Assembly: GCA_038093975.1 (NCBI GenBank)
Contig: JBBPTG010000198.1
Location: 1-45,534 of the forward strand
Direction: 5' to 3'
DNA length: 45,534 bases
Source: Chalciporus piperatus
Taxonomy: Eukaryota > Basidiomycota > Agaricomycetes > Boletales > Boletaceae
Each line of letters opens with the position of its first letter. Within the stretch, counting starts at the first letter, position 1. Positions 1 through 9,081 of this stretch are shown in pieces. The notes under the pieces were generated by a model. It searched no databases. It worked only from the letters and a program-made list of their open reading frames with translations, and had not been told where the DNA came from. Position numbers and translations under genes: made by a program.

Positions 1-2
1 AG

Positions 3-842
3 GGTCATCTCATCGCGCATGTCATTCACCATGCCCCTCGTCTCCTCCGAGAACAAATCACTGATGAGTACGACAGCTGGGATGAATTCGTTGATGCAGT
101 GCGTTCGATCCCGCAGGAACGCCTCCGTGTGGAAAAACAGAGATTATCGGAGAACCGCGCCAGAGACCAGGCTATCGCATCTCTGCAACAGTGGCGCGTA
201 TCACAGTCACCCACACAACGTCCGCAACGATTCCCAAGTCCTCTCACTCCCAACCCAACCCTACTACCTCCGTACTCAGCAGCATCCCCTACTCTCCTAG
301 GAGGAATGCGTCAATCCCGAAGCCCATCTCCAATGCCGCCCCTCACACGTACCCAAATCCTGGAAAGAGCCAACACGATCCCGCAGCGCCCAAATACGGA
401 AGCAGGTAAACGCCAATACGAGACGGACATCGCAACGTGGCATCAGACATACGGGCAAACCTACCCGAGCCTAGAGCGACCATACCCCCTCAGACCGGGG
501 ACAGCCAATGTCGGCTCCGGGGAATGTTACGGATGCGGATACGTCACGGAACCACCTCACACAGGGAGCGCGTGTCCCTCTACGGACCCGCTTCGCGCCC
601 TCGAAACCCGCTGGCGTCAGCTAGTGGGAGGGATGCTAAGACGGGCTACACCACGACCCCCTCCAGCCCCAGTGCAGTACGTATACACAGCTCCACCCCA
701 TGCACTCGCGGGTGCGACACCCGTGTATGTCGTAGCACACAGCCCTGAGTGGCAAACAGGGGACGCGGAATATGACCTGACGGGTCAATCAGAAGAATGG
801 GAGGCGGAAAACGAGTCGGGGCTACCTACGACGGTGGAGTAA
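3..842 (+). CDS. gag: Gag-like protein, 5'-truncated by the window edge
   Basis: The frame is open from the first bases of the window, so the true start lies to the left. The first visible part contains YDSWDEFVDAVRSI, the amphipathic end of a retrotransposon capsid-like domain. A long Pro/Arg-rich linker follows. Near 523-580 there is a single zinc knuckle-like CX2CX7HX4C (from CYGCG to the Cys of SACPS), the usual nucleic-acid-binding motif of Gag. The frame ends with TAA at 840-842 and overlaps the next frame, so a -1 frameshift may join it to pol. Identification as Gag rests on position, composition and the knuckle. Confidence 0.7.
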   Translation, partial: GHLIAHVIHHAPRLLREQITDEYDSWDEFVDAVRSIPQERLRVEKQRLSENRARDQAIASLQQWRVSQSPTQRPQRFPSPLTPNPTLLPPYSAASPTLLGGMRQSRSPSPMPPLTRTQILERANTIPQRPNTEAGKRQYETDIATWHQTYGQTYPSLERPYPLRPGTANVGSGECYGCGYVTEPPHTGSACPSTDPLRALETRWRQLVGGMLRRATPRPPPAPVQYVYTAPPHALAGATPVYVVAHSPEWQTGDAEYDLTGQSEEWEAENESGLPTTVE

Positions 843-1933
843 GGATAGCCCGCGAAAACGTACTGCACTCTGCCAACAGTACTATACATGTCCATGCAGA
901 TCCTGTCACTACATACAACTTCCCCTCCTCTCCTTCACTCGTTTCTTCTAACACTAATCCCGAGTCTGATTTGTCTATATCAACCAGCTACGTATCCTCC
1001 TCTACCAATATTATTACTGACGTTTATTCGTTGGATGCATCAGGCAAGCCGATCGTGCCCCAGGTCAGCTGTCCATTCCTGACACTGGCAAGCCTACGAG
1101 GTCCCGAAGGCGAGAACGTCCGCCTGCTGGCGACTGTCGACAGCGGCGCAATGATCAATGCCCTCGACGCGAACGTCTATAAAAGTGTCGAACGACGCCT
1201 AGATAAGCTGAGTCCTTCCACACGAACGTTGCGAATGGCAAATGGTTCACTAGTCCCGTCGTTAGGAATATGGACTGGCACCGTTGAATGGGGGTCCAAA
1301 AACACGACAGCAGCATTCGAGGTCTTCCCGAGTGGAGGATCTTGGCGCGCGCTGGTCGGGAAACCGCTACTCGAACAACTCAAAGCGGTCCACGACTACG
1401 AGTCGGACACGATTAAACTGGACATAAACGGCTCGGCGGAAAACATAAAAAACCTACATTCCCTTAAAAACAATGTCACTCTTTCACGCCTACCTACTCC
1501 CATACCATATCCGACACACCGCTATAATAATCCTACCCCTACCCCAACCACGTCCATTAATACCACGTCGCAAGACGAGCGAACAGAATCGATGCACATA
1601 GCCGAAGAAGCAACTCCAACGCCGACGGAGCAATCAGGAAACAGCGCACACGGCGAAGGTGATGTATCCAACGCATTCCACACCAGCATTAAGGATAATA
1701 TTTTCACCAGATTAACGAGCGAGGGGCCCTTTTACCCCCCGCGTGTAAACACGATTCTGCAAACAGTCACGGTCGGACCACTATCCAATGAACGACGGGC
1801 AAAAGTCGACCAGCTCCTAATCGAGTTTGCGGACGTATTCGCGCTATCTGTCAGAGAGGTCAAACCGGTGGACTCCGTAACGTTCAAGCTGAACGTACCT
1901 AAAAACGCTGAGTACCCGACTAAGAAGTTGTGA
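797..1933 (+). CDS. pol: Pol fragment: retropepsin-like protease and start of RT region
   Basis: This frame overlaps the end of gag by 46 bases in the -1 frame relative to gag. At about 1130-1160 it encodes LLATVDSGAMINALD, the D-S/T-G active-site motif of retropepsins with the hydrophobic strand before it; ALVGKPLLEQLKAVHDY near 1350-1400 matches the end of such a domain. After a Thr/Pro-rich linker, ADVFALSVREVKPVD and the following residues resemble the segment that leads into a gypsy reverse transcriptase. The frame then stops at 1931-1933, exactly where the integrase region begins in other frames. The RT palm motif (Y/F-x-D-D) and RNase H are absent, so this is a deletion derivative. Confidence 0.75.
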   Translation: MGGGKRVGATYDGGVRIARENVLHSANSTIHVHADPVTTYNFPSSPSLVSSNTNPESDLSISTSYVSSSTNIITDVYSLDASGKPIVPQVSCPFLTLASLRGPEGENVRLLATVDSGAMINALDANVYKSVERRLDKLSPSTRTLRMANGSLVPSLGIWTGTVEWGSKNTTAAFEVFPSGGSWRALVGKPLLEQLKAVHDYESDTIKLDINGSAENIKNLHSLKNNVTLSRLPTPIPYPTHRYNNPTPTPTTSINTTSQDERTESMHIAEEATPTPTEQSGNSAHGEGDVSNAFHTSIKDNIFTRLTSEGPFYPPRVNTILQTVTVGPLSNERRAKVDQLLIEFADVFALSVREVKPVDSVTFKLNVPKNAEYPTKKL

Positions 1934-2469
1934 AGGCACTGGGCAACCTGGACGGTGACAAACCAGATCGTGAAAAGCGCCGTGCCCGGCATAAGGCAGA
2001 GGGCTACTTCATCGAGGACGACCAACTATGGCGCATATCGGATGGACGGTCAACTCGCGCGAAGTCACGTTTGGAATGTATTACTCGAAAGGAAGCAGCC
2101 TACCAGACGGTCGATCCACCCGCGCAAAATCACGCCTGGAATGTATCACTCGGAAAGAAGCAGAAGAACTCGCCAAAAGAGAGCACATAAACAATGGGCA
2201 CTGGGGACGCGACCTGACCAAACTAAAGCTAATGGACTCCGTATGGTGTCCCAGGCTAGATCAAGCGGTCGTAAACGCGCTCCTCCAGTGCCCGCAGTGT
2301 AAGAATTTCGGTTCATTGAATCTACACTCACTGATGTACCCAATCACACGCCGACATCCCTTCGAGTTGGTGGTAGCAGACTACTTGTCCTTGCCAAACG
2401 GCAAAGGTGGATACCACTGCGTACTATTAGTCATGGACACATTCTCGCAACACGTCTGGGGCTTTAAAC
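1930..2469 (+). pseudogene. Integrase N-terminal half (zinc-binding domain and start of catalytic core)
   Basis: Two overlapping frames are needed because a diverged repeated block (2043-2099 and 2110-2165) changes the frame. The downstream frame encodes an H-H-C-C zinc-binding module (REHINNGHWGRD followed by CPQCKNFG) and then VVADYLSLPNGKGGYHC, where the Asp fits the first catalytic residue of the DDE integrase core. The frame continues to WGFK at 2469 and is cut there by the inverted end of the 6.6-kb element. Joining 2469 to 9114 gives an uninterrupted core (WGFK followed by LKSHGTAKT). Confidence 0.85.
2461..2469. repeat. Left direct repeat (target-site duplication) of the 6.6-kb element
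   Basis: GCTTTAAAC here is repeated at 9105-9113, directly outside the inverted ends. Because the element ends in C/G, the duplication can also be read as 8 bp. Confidence 0.85.
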
Positions 2470-2492
2470 CCAGTCAAAACCGACAACATAGT
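2470..2492. repeat. Left terminal inverted repeat of the 6.6-kb element
   Basis: The first 12 bases match the right end perfectly after reverse complement; the next 11 match in part. Confidence 0.8.
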
Positions 2493-2504
2493 TTAACAGC
2501 GTAG

Positions 2505-2835
2505 TACAATTTTATACAACGCCTAATTTGTAAACACAAAGAAACACACGGAGATGGTCAATTGCGACAAACTTTTGAGAGAATCAACGAAATACGAGTC
2601 AAGGAAATAAAATAAGAGCTAAGGTAAGAAGATACGAGTTAACCTTTGCGAGATACGAGATATGGGTCCACCGGTCCGAGAGTCGGCCCTTGTTCTTCGG
2701 TGGACCGGCTATCTTTGCTTCTTTCTACATCTCCCCCCTGTCATAGTATATCCCTTTCGATTGCTGGAAGTCAACCAAAGAGCGAGAAGCGAGAAGCTTC
2801 TCGCTTCTCGCTCTTTGGTTGCTGTCCATCCCAAC
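2505..2835. other. Left subterminal non-coding part of the 6.6-kb element
   Basis: AT-rich sequence follows the inverted end, then the perfect palindrome at 2772-2821. No convincing gene was seen before the ATG at 2836. Confidence 0.5.
2772..2821. repeat. 50-bp perfect palindrome
   Basis: The sequence is its own reverse complement over all 50 bases, centred on AAGCTT between 2796 and 2797. It has no unpaired loop and would extrude as a cruciform or fold as a hairpin in RNA. Each arm contains the short tandem GAGCGAGAAGCGAGAAG. It lies just upstream of the first ORF of the 6.6-kb element. Confidence 0.95.
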
Positions 2836-3304
2836 ATGCCGTCGCATTTCTGTGCATGTCGACGCAAATGTGGAGGTCTTCCAACGGAAGTATCACGCTC
2901 AAAATACCGCACTCACAAGAAGTATCGCGATGCTGATCAAGCTGCAGACTCGGTGGTAATCACAGGACGATACAGTGACATCACCCCAGCCTCTAGTCAG
3001 GCCAACAGTCGCCAGAATCGCGCGTTTCCAAACTCACAAACGAGAATCCCTCTCCAGGGTACGGTCTCGCGAGACGCAACTCCCTCGAGCGCACAGGTAT
3101 GTTCTGCAACGAAAAAAACTGAATTTTTATTTATCTGAAGTGCAGTCGGAGGAGAGATTGTCGATTCGGATCAGTGCAATGTTCCTGATGATCTCGGGCT
3201 TGATGTTGATCGGCGACGATGCCATGATGATGGTCGGCGAATATCCCATAAGGCTGATGGACTTGAAGTCGACGCAGATGGAGATGACTAAGCCGAGGAC
3301 TTGA
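2836..3304 (+). CDS. Short Cys-rich protein at the start of the 6.6-kb element
   Basis: The first exon (2836-3096, 87 codons) begins MPSHFCACRRKCGGLPTEVS and continues with a basic RSKYRTHKKY stretch. A Cys-x-Cys-x3-Cys cluster at the very N-terminus followed by basic and His residues resembles the short zinc-finger leaders seen on transposase-associated proteins of basidiomycete DNA elements, but I cannot name a family. A GTATGT donor follows at 3097 with a possible acceptor at 3145; the continuing frame stops at 3302-3304, giving about 140 residues. An alternative downstream frame is strongly acidic and also stops early, so the gene may be degenerate or may once have joined the gene at 3402. 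Confidence 0.45.
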
Positions 3305-4878
3305 CTTGAGGTAAGTAACTTACTGCCTTGCGTGCGCCTTGCGTTCACCACACCCATTGACCAGACACTATCATCAAGCTTTTCGCCAGTTCGCCAGCTC
3401 AATGTCATCCCAGACATCTGGAGGTGCCATCCACTCGAACAACACCCATGCATTTGACCCATCAAACGACTTCTCAGAATCCCAAAGCCCAAGCATCAAA
3501 TCACTCTTCGATCTTAACACCCAGTCGTCGTATGGCTCTACCACATCTCTAGAAGACCCTACTGGGGAATCATTCACCAATTCCCAGTACTCTCAACCCT
3601 CACAAACAATATCCATCGGAGCGGGTAGCGAGTCAAGCTACTATGTAAGTCGTCTGAATCACATTCACAATATAGTTATAGATTACACTGGCATTTGTAC
3701 AGGATTCCTATGCCAACATTACGACTGCTTCAGTTCGTGCTTACCGTGACCTCTTACCCTTTGGAATGGATCTCCTCAATGGTAGTGGCGTGCAGGGCAG
3801 CGTAAATCAATCACAATGTGCATACATTCAAGCCGCTGATTGGTTGACAGCAGCAAAGTGGCAGCGCGTCTTCTATCTCAGGCTCGATTGGGTACCATGC
3901 ACCTGAGTCCGAGGTGGCGCAGTTGCGAATCGAGCTATTGAACATGACAAGGTTGAAGGACGACCTTCTAACGAAGGTGAAGCAACAGGAGAATAGTGAA
4001 CTTGGATTGAAGATCCAGGTGCAGATATTACAAGGGAAGCTCGACACCACAATGTAAGTGACATTTGACTACTTTTTGACGCAACTAAGCTTTTATATAG
4101 ATCATTATATCATGCGTTGCTAGAACGCATTGAGAGCGCGAATACCATGAACCAAGACGATTCAGAAAGGGCGAGCTCGCTGGGCCATCCTCCCTTCCAC
4201 AATCTCCTAGCTGATTTACGTCAACGAAGCAGAGAAATCCCAGTCATTGAACGTCCTCCTCGATACCCATACTGGACCAAAGAGGAATGGGCTACAGAAT
4301 ATCTTTCAGGTCGCGGGAAGCTGACTGTGATACGTCGTCCAAGTGAAATAGAGCAAGCCTCTCGTCAGGGCCGGCAATTAACAGGCTTGGGATCAACACC
4401 CTTCATGGTCGGGAAGGACGGGTATGTCGTAGAGAGTTCTCTACTGACGGAGATGCACGACTATATGCAATCCTTATGGCAAACACTCGCTCTATACCAG
4501 CTCACGCCTCCCAAATGGGCCCTCGCTTCGTCCCTCGCAACTGATTTCATCGCACTCTCCATGCGCATCAAATACGAAGAGTTCCGTCTGTGCGCCAAGG
4601 ACTGGAAGGCCGACGCTTTCGCAACTCGGCACTATACCAACTGGAAAGGAAACCCTCATAAGATGTCGAAGAACAGCCCAGAGATCAAAACGGAGGAGAT
4701 CGCCGAGTCAACCAGCTCAACTCAGAAAGCGATGAAGATGATGATCAACGGACCCGTCGCCTCAGCTTCAAAGCGTCCTCGTACCACCGCTCTTTCTCCG
4801 AACACGGTCACATCACCCTCCGCAGCCCATCTTTCCAAGAAAAAGAAAGACGAACATGTTTCCAGCGGTCCAAGTCCC

Positions 4879-4932
4879 CATCAGCAACACTGCAAAAAGT
4901 CTGAAGTTACTGGATTGACTGGATCAGTTAAA
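4879..4932. repeat. Left 54-bp inverted repeat of the inner element
   Basis: Matches the reverse complement of 7762-7815 with a single difference at its position 37 (T against A). Confidence 0.9.
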
Positions 4933-5870
4933 TCAGTAGTCCAGTGGCCCAGTAACCAGTAATTTCAGTAGTTTCAGTAGTTTCAGTAACCTAGTCACCC
5001 AGTCATCAAGTAGTTTCAGTAGTCTTAGTAACCCAGTGGCCTAGTGGCCCAGTCATCCAGTCATTTCAGTAGCTTCAGTAGCTCAGTCATTCAGTCATCC
5101 AGTAGTCTCAGTAGTCTCAGTCATCCAGCAGCCCAGTCATCCAGTCATCCAGTCATTTCAGTAGTCCCAGTAGCTCAGTCATCCAGTCATCCAGTCATTT
5201 CAGTGGTCTCATTAGTCCAGTGGCCATGTGTTCCAGTTATCCAGTAGTTCCAGTAACCCAGCAGCCCAGTCATCAAGTCATCCAGTTACTTCAGTAGTCT
5301 CAGTAGCCCAGTCATTCAGTCATTCAGTCATCCAGTAGTTCCAGTAACCCAGCATCCCAGTCATCCAGTCATCCAGTAGTTCCAGTAACCCAGCAGCCCA
5401 GTCATCCAATCATCCAGTCCCAGCAGCCCAGTCATCCAATCATCCAGTCACTTCAGTAGTCTCAGTAGCTCAGTAGCCCAGTGTTCCAGTCATCCAGACA
5501 TCTCAGTAGCCTAGTAGCTCAGTTTCCCAGTCATGTAGTCATCTCAGCAGCCTAGTAGCCCAGTGCCCTAGTCATCCAGCAATCCAGTTGTCTCATTACT
5601 CCAGCCATCCAGTATTCCAGTATTCCAGTAATCTAGTCACTCAGTGGTCCAGTAATCCAGTCACTCCAGTCACTCCAGTCACACAAGTCACACAAGTCAC
5701 TCCAGTAATCCAGTCACCTCAGTAATCCAGTCACCTCAGTAATCCAGTCACTCCAGTCATCCAGTCATCCTGTGGTCCAGTAAACCAGTCACTTCAGTCA
5801 CACCAGTCATACCAGTTATCCAGTTACCCAGCCCTCAGCTCACCCAATCACTCCAGTACTACTCAGTCAT
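4933..5870. repeat. CAGT satellite array, left arm
   Basis: About 940 bp of degenerate 8-10 bp units built on CAGTCATC, CAGTAGTT, CAGTAACC and CAGTCACT. The unit changes gradually: CAGTAGTTT-like at the left, CAGTCATC-rich in the middle and CAGTCACTC/CAGTAATC at the right. The right arm at 7330-7761 holds the reverse complement of the same units, in mirrored order. Confidence 0.9.
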
Positions 5871-5929
5871 CTAATAGAGTCATTCTAATTAGTGACATTT
5901 TATAATCATTCATAGGATGGATTATAGCT

Positions 5930-6530
5930 AAAGTCCACAAAAATGTGTACTAAAAGTGTAGTTAACAATGTGGGAAAGGGTATTAGGATTGAGTGTAGTG
6001 AAGTGTACAAAAAAGCGTAGTAAAAGTGTAGTTACAAGTGTGGGAAAGTATAGCTAGATTGAGTGAGCAAAGTGTACAAAAAAGCGTAGTAAAAGTGTAG
6101 TCAAGAGTGTGGGAAAGTGTAGCTAGATTGAGTGTAGCAAAAGTGTACAAAAAAGCGTAGTAAAAGTGTAGTGAAATGTGTGGGAAAGTGTGTAGTGATA
6201 GAGTGTAGCTAAAGTGGACAAAAAAGTGTACTAAAAGTGTAGTTACAAGTGTAGTGATTGAGTGTAGCAAAGTGTAACAAAAAAGCGTAGTAAAACTTGA
6301 ATCAAATGTGTAGGAAAGTGTAGCTAGATTGAGTGTAACAAAAGTGTACAAAAAAGCGTAGTAAATGTGTAGTTACAAGTGTGGGAAAGTGTATTAGGTT
6401 AGAGTGTAGCAAAAGTGTACAAAAAAGCGCAGTAAGTGTGTAGTTACAAGTGTAGCAAAGTATGTGGAGATCAAACCTATTGAAAGTGTACAAAAAAGCA
6501 TACACAAGTGTACAAAAAATATGGTAGCTA
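5930..6530. repeat. Tandem array of about 70-bp AGTGTA-rich units
   Basis: About nine units repeat the core GTGTACAAAAAAGCGTAGTA followed by AGTGTAG, AAGTGTGGGAAAGTGTAG and a GATTGAGTGTAGC stretch. Core copies start near 5940, 6005, 6071, 6146, 6212, 6266, 6346, 6416 and 6487. The apparent minus-strand ORFs through it are repetitive translations (YTF/LFCTL) and are not considered genes. Confidence 0.85.
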
Positions 6531-6669
6531 TCTAGTGTAGGAGATCCTGATAAAGTGTAGCCACATTTCCCTAATGCTCGGACTTGACACAAAATCCGCG
6601 CGAAAAAGTCACGTGACCATGTTGAATTTGCCGCGCCACCTCTTCGACTCTCTCTCACCACTACACCAC

Positions 6670-7150
6670 ACCTCAACAACAACAAAACGGCCGGCGAGGG
6701 CTCAAAAGCCCCGCCGGCATCGCCAGGTGAGTGAAAACTCGCTCACCACCATATCCGCTCACCTCGCAAACAGCCTGCTGCCACCTACCACCTCACTCTC
6801 GACACGAAAACGACGAAAACGCGAAAACGCGGCCGGCGTGGGCTCAACAGCCCCGCCGGCTTCACGAGGTGAGTGATAAGCCACCTGCTCACCCCGCAAA
6901 CAGCCGCTTGCACTGCTCGGCCCACTACCACCTACCACACCACTCCCGACACGAAAACGACGAAAACGCGAAAACGCGGCCGGCGTGGGCTCAACAGCCC
7001 CGCCGGCTTCACGAGGTGAGTGATAAGCCACCTGCTCACCCCACAAACAGCTGCTCGCACTGCTCGGCCCGCTACCACCACTTCTCACCACCTCAAGCTC
7101 AAACAACGAAGCCGGCGCGGGCTCAACAGCCCCGCTGGCTTCAAAGGTTC
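6670..7150. repeat. Tandem array of 147-bp units, each with a GC-rich hairpin
   Basis: Two near-identical full units (repeat point near 6867 and 7014, period 147 bp) are flanked by more diverged partial units. Each unit contains an inverted pair GCCGGCG-TGGGCT / AGCCCCGCCGGC around a CAAC-like loop, at about 6691, 6831, 6978 and 7110. Each also contains AGGTGAGTG followed about 40 bases later by CAAACAG, which look like splice donor and acceptor. Because 147 is a multiple of three, long ORFs appear on both strands. Confidence 0.85.
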
Positions 7151-7329
7151 GTGTTTATTTGTTGACTAACACACCTACTCACCTCGTACATAGCTGCTCG
7201 TGTTGCATGGCACTTCATTAACTTGTAACTATTGTACCACAATACATGTAATAGTTAGACATAATATATTTCGCATTTTCTGAACTGTCATAAGGTGTGA
7301 ATTAATCATAAGATATAGTGAACTAGTAA

Positions 7330-7761
7330 TTGGGACTGGGTGACTGGATTACTGGGTGACTGGATTACTGAGGTGACTGGGTGACTGGATTACTGGGTTA
7401 CTGAGGTGACTGGGAGTGACTGGTGACTGGGTTACTGGTGTCACTTGTGTGACTGGAGTGACTGGAGTGACTAGATTACTGGATCACTGAGTGACTAGAT
7501 TACTGGAATACTGGAATACTGAATGGCTGGAGTAATGAGACAACTGGATTGCTGGATAACTAGGGCACTGGGCTACTAGGCTGCTGAGATGACTACATGA
7601 CTGGGACACTGGGCTACTAGGCTACTGAGATAACTGGATGACTGGAACACTGGGCTACTGAGCTACTGAGACTACTGAAGTGACTGGGCTAATGAACCAA
7701 TGAGATTACTGAAATGACTGGCTGACTGGATGACTGGGCAACTGAGCAACTGACGTACTGG
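7330..7761. repeat. CAGT satellite array, right arm (reverse complement)
   Basis: Units appear as GACTGGATTACTGGGTGACTGG, the reverse complement of the left-arm units at 4933-5870. This arm is roughly half as long as the left one. Confidence 0.88.
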
Positions 7762-7815
7762 TTTAACTGATCCAGTCATTCCAGTAACTTCAGACTTTTT
7801 GCAGTGTTGCTGATG
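7762..7815. repeat. Right 54-bp inverted repeat of the inner element
   Basis: Reverse complement of 4879-4932 with one mismatch; followed by CCC at 7816-7818. Confidence 0.9.
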
Positions 7816-7958
7816 CCCTCCGAGTCGTTGGAAATGAGGTCCCCTTCTCCTTCGATCAGGATCTTGTGGACCAGGCTCACGAGGGGGGCTTACTTGACGC
7901 CCCCATCATTGTTGGACTCGCAGTTCACTCAACGCCGCCAACGACTGCTCAAACAAAC

Positions 7959-8674
7959 ATGACTGAAGCGCCCTCCGAGAAAGAATCTCCGCGGGTGAGC
8001 GAGAAACCATCGCCGGGTCGAAACCGATTCAGTGTAAGTCACATCGCCGTGACCAGCATTATCCTCTCTGTACATGAACTAACACGCTTTCAGATTATAA
8101 ACCCACTGAGCCGATGGTCCAAAGGACGAGAGGGTTCCCAGGGGGAGCCTTCTCCCATCATCAGCGCCACTTCTTCAACTACCGAACTCGTCCAGAAACT
8201 CTCGAACGCTCATGTCAGCAATCCCGACGACATCATCGTGCCTACGAGTTCCACTGACAGACTCTCCTTATTCCACGCCATGTCCAAATCACTCAACAAG
8301 GCTTCCACATCTTCTGAGGTCACATCCAAGCCGAAGAGTCAGGCCAAAGCTCGAAACACGGCGAAGTAAATTTATTAATTACAACGAGTTTACGATTGAC
8401 TCAAATTCACGTCAGGAACATATGCCGTATGGACTACGAAGAGAAGAATCCAACCCACAGCAAGAACCAATTTGAAGCATATTGGAGAGGTTTGCCCGAA
8501 AGCGAGAGACAGATCTACCGTGACAGACTCGACTCATTGAAAGTACAAGGTCGGGACAAGGGCAAAGGTAAAGCATCTGATCTCCCCAGCCCCGCTGAAG
8601 GCGAGGAAGGCAAGGCCGAGCCCGCTCTCGACGATCTCACCGAGCGTGGCATGATGGCATCAGTGTCAACTTGA
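7959..8674 (+). CDS. Unknown protein with HMG-box-like C-terminal motif, in the 6.6-kb element
   Basis: Exons: 7959-8033, 8094-8365, 8416-8674 (201 residues). Both introns have canonical ends (GTAAGT to TTTCAG; GTAAAT to GTCAG) and join in frame. The first two thirds are Ser/Pro/Glu-rich and probably unstructured, ending in a basic KPKSQAKARNTAK. Residues about 117-150 (CRMDYEEKNPTHSKNQFE, YWRGLPESERQIYRDRL) resemble the later helices of an HMG box (W-x2-L-x3-E-x3-Y), which would bind DNA, but the match is partial and by eye. The ATG shares bases with the TGA of the preceding gene (ATGA). Confidence 0.5.
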
Positions 8675-9081
8675 AGTCTTTTTTTTCCCTTCTCCACACT
8701 ACCATTGCTGCTTGTTACAGTGTTCTCGTCGTACCATTGTGCTTTCCATTGCTTTCCGGCTTCCCGTCGTGCTTTCCGGCTTCCTGTCGCGCTTTCTGTC
8801 GTGCTTTCCGGCTTCCTGTCGCGCTTTCTGTCGTGCTTTCTGTCGTGCTTTCTCGTGTTCGGCCTGTGCTCTCGCTGGTTCTGCTTTCGTCGCTTCCGCG
8901 TCGTCTTCATTGTCTTGTGCTGTCTTTCACTGTATACAGTTGTCATTTGCTACATTGAAATACAACTATTTACACTCCTTCGCATACAAGGATCTACAGC
9001 AAGCTGTCTTTGAAAACAAGGATCAACAGGAACCTGGACAAACGGTACAATGTTCTACAAAGCTTTGTACATATTTGTAGG
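8675..9081. other. Right subterminal part of the 6.6-kb element
   Basis: At about 8752-8860 is a C/T-rich tandem of TTTCCGGCTTCCTGTCGCGC and TTTCTGTCGTGC units, 18-30 bp long. All three plus-strand frames stay open through it because of its composition. The rest, up to the inverted end, is AT-richer and shows no gene. Confidence 0.6.

Larger units (their letters stand above)
4879..7815. mobile_element. 2.9-kb fold-back element made of satellite arrays, inserted in the 6.6-kb element
   Basis: The ends are 54-bp inverted repeats (4879-4932 and 7762-7815, one mismatch) starting CATCAGCAACACTGC, flanked by CCC on both sides (4876-4878, 7816-7818). Inside each end lies a long array of CAGT-containing short repeats in opposite orientation, so the two sides form a long imperfect hairpin. 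The middle contains two other arrays (about 70-bp and 147-bp units). There is no plausible protein gene. Excision with one CCC restores the host reading frame (AGT CCC TCC GAG). The 3-bp duplication is short and C-rich, so it could be chance. The structure fits a non-autonomous fold-back type DNA transposon. Confidence 0.75.
3402..7962 (+). pseudogene. Unknown coiled-coil protein of the 6.6-kb element, split by the inner element
   Basis: Exons: 3402-3644, 3703-3781, 3882-4053, 4101-4878, then 7819-7962 after removal of the inner element and one CCC; all phases agree and give about 471 residues. The N-terminus is Ser/Thr/Gln-rich. Exon 3 is a charged coiled coil (LRIELLNMTRLKDDLLTKVK). The large exon holds a compact domain with PYWTKEEWATEYLSGRGK, WALASSLATDFIALSMRI and FRLCAKDWKADAFATRHY, followed by a Lys/Ser-rich tail. 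I do not recognise the family; its place inside a transposon suggests an element-specific or captured gene. The insertion at 4879 leaves only the first 398 residues or so as an intact 5' part in this copy. The stop (TGA at 7960-7962) overlaps the ATG of the next gene. Confidence 0.6.

Noticed and set aside
4933..6530. CRISPR-like direct repeats
   Set aside because: The units are degenerate tandem satellites without unique spacers, in a eukaryotic transposon context.
5983..6685. Minus-strand ORFs rich in YTF and LFCTL
   Set aside because: Translations of the 70-bp tandem array; repetitive with no domain.
6731..7165. Long ORFs on both strands through the 147-bp array
   Set aside because: The period is a multiple of three, so open frames on both strands are expected by chance.
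8671..9080. Overlapping plus-strand ORFs in three frames
   Set aside because: Produced by a C/T-rich tandem repeat that lacks stop codons.
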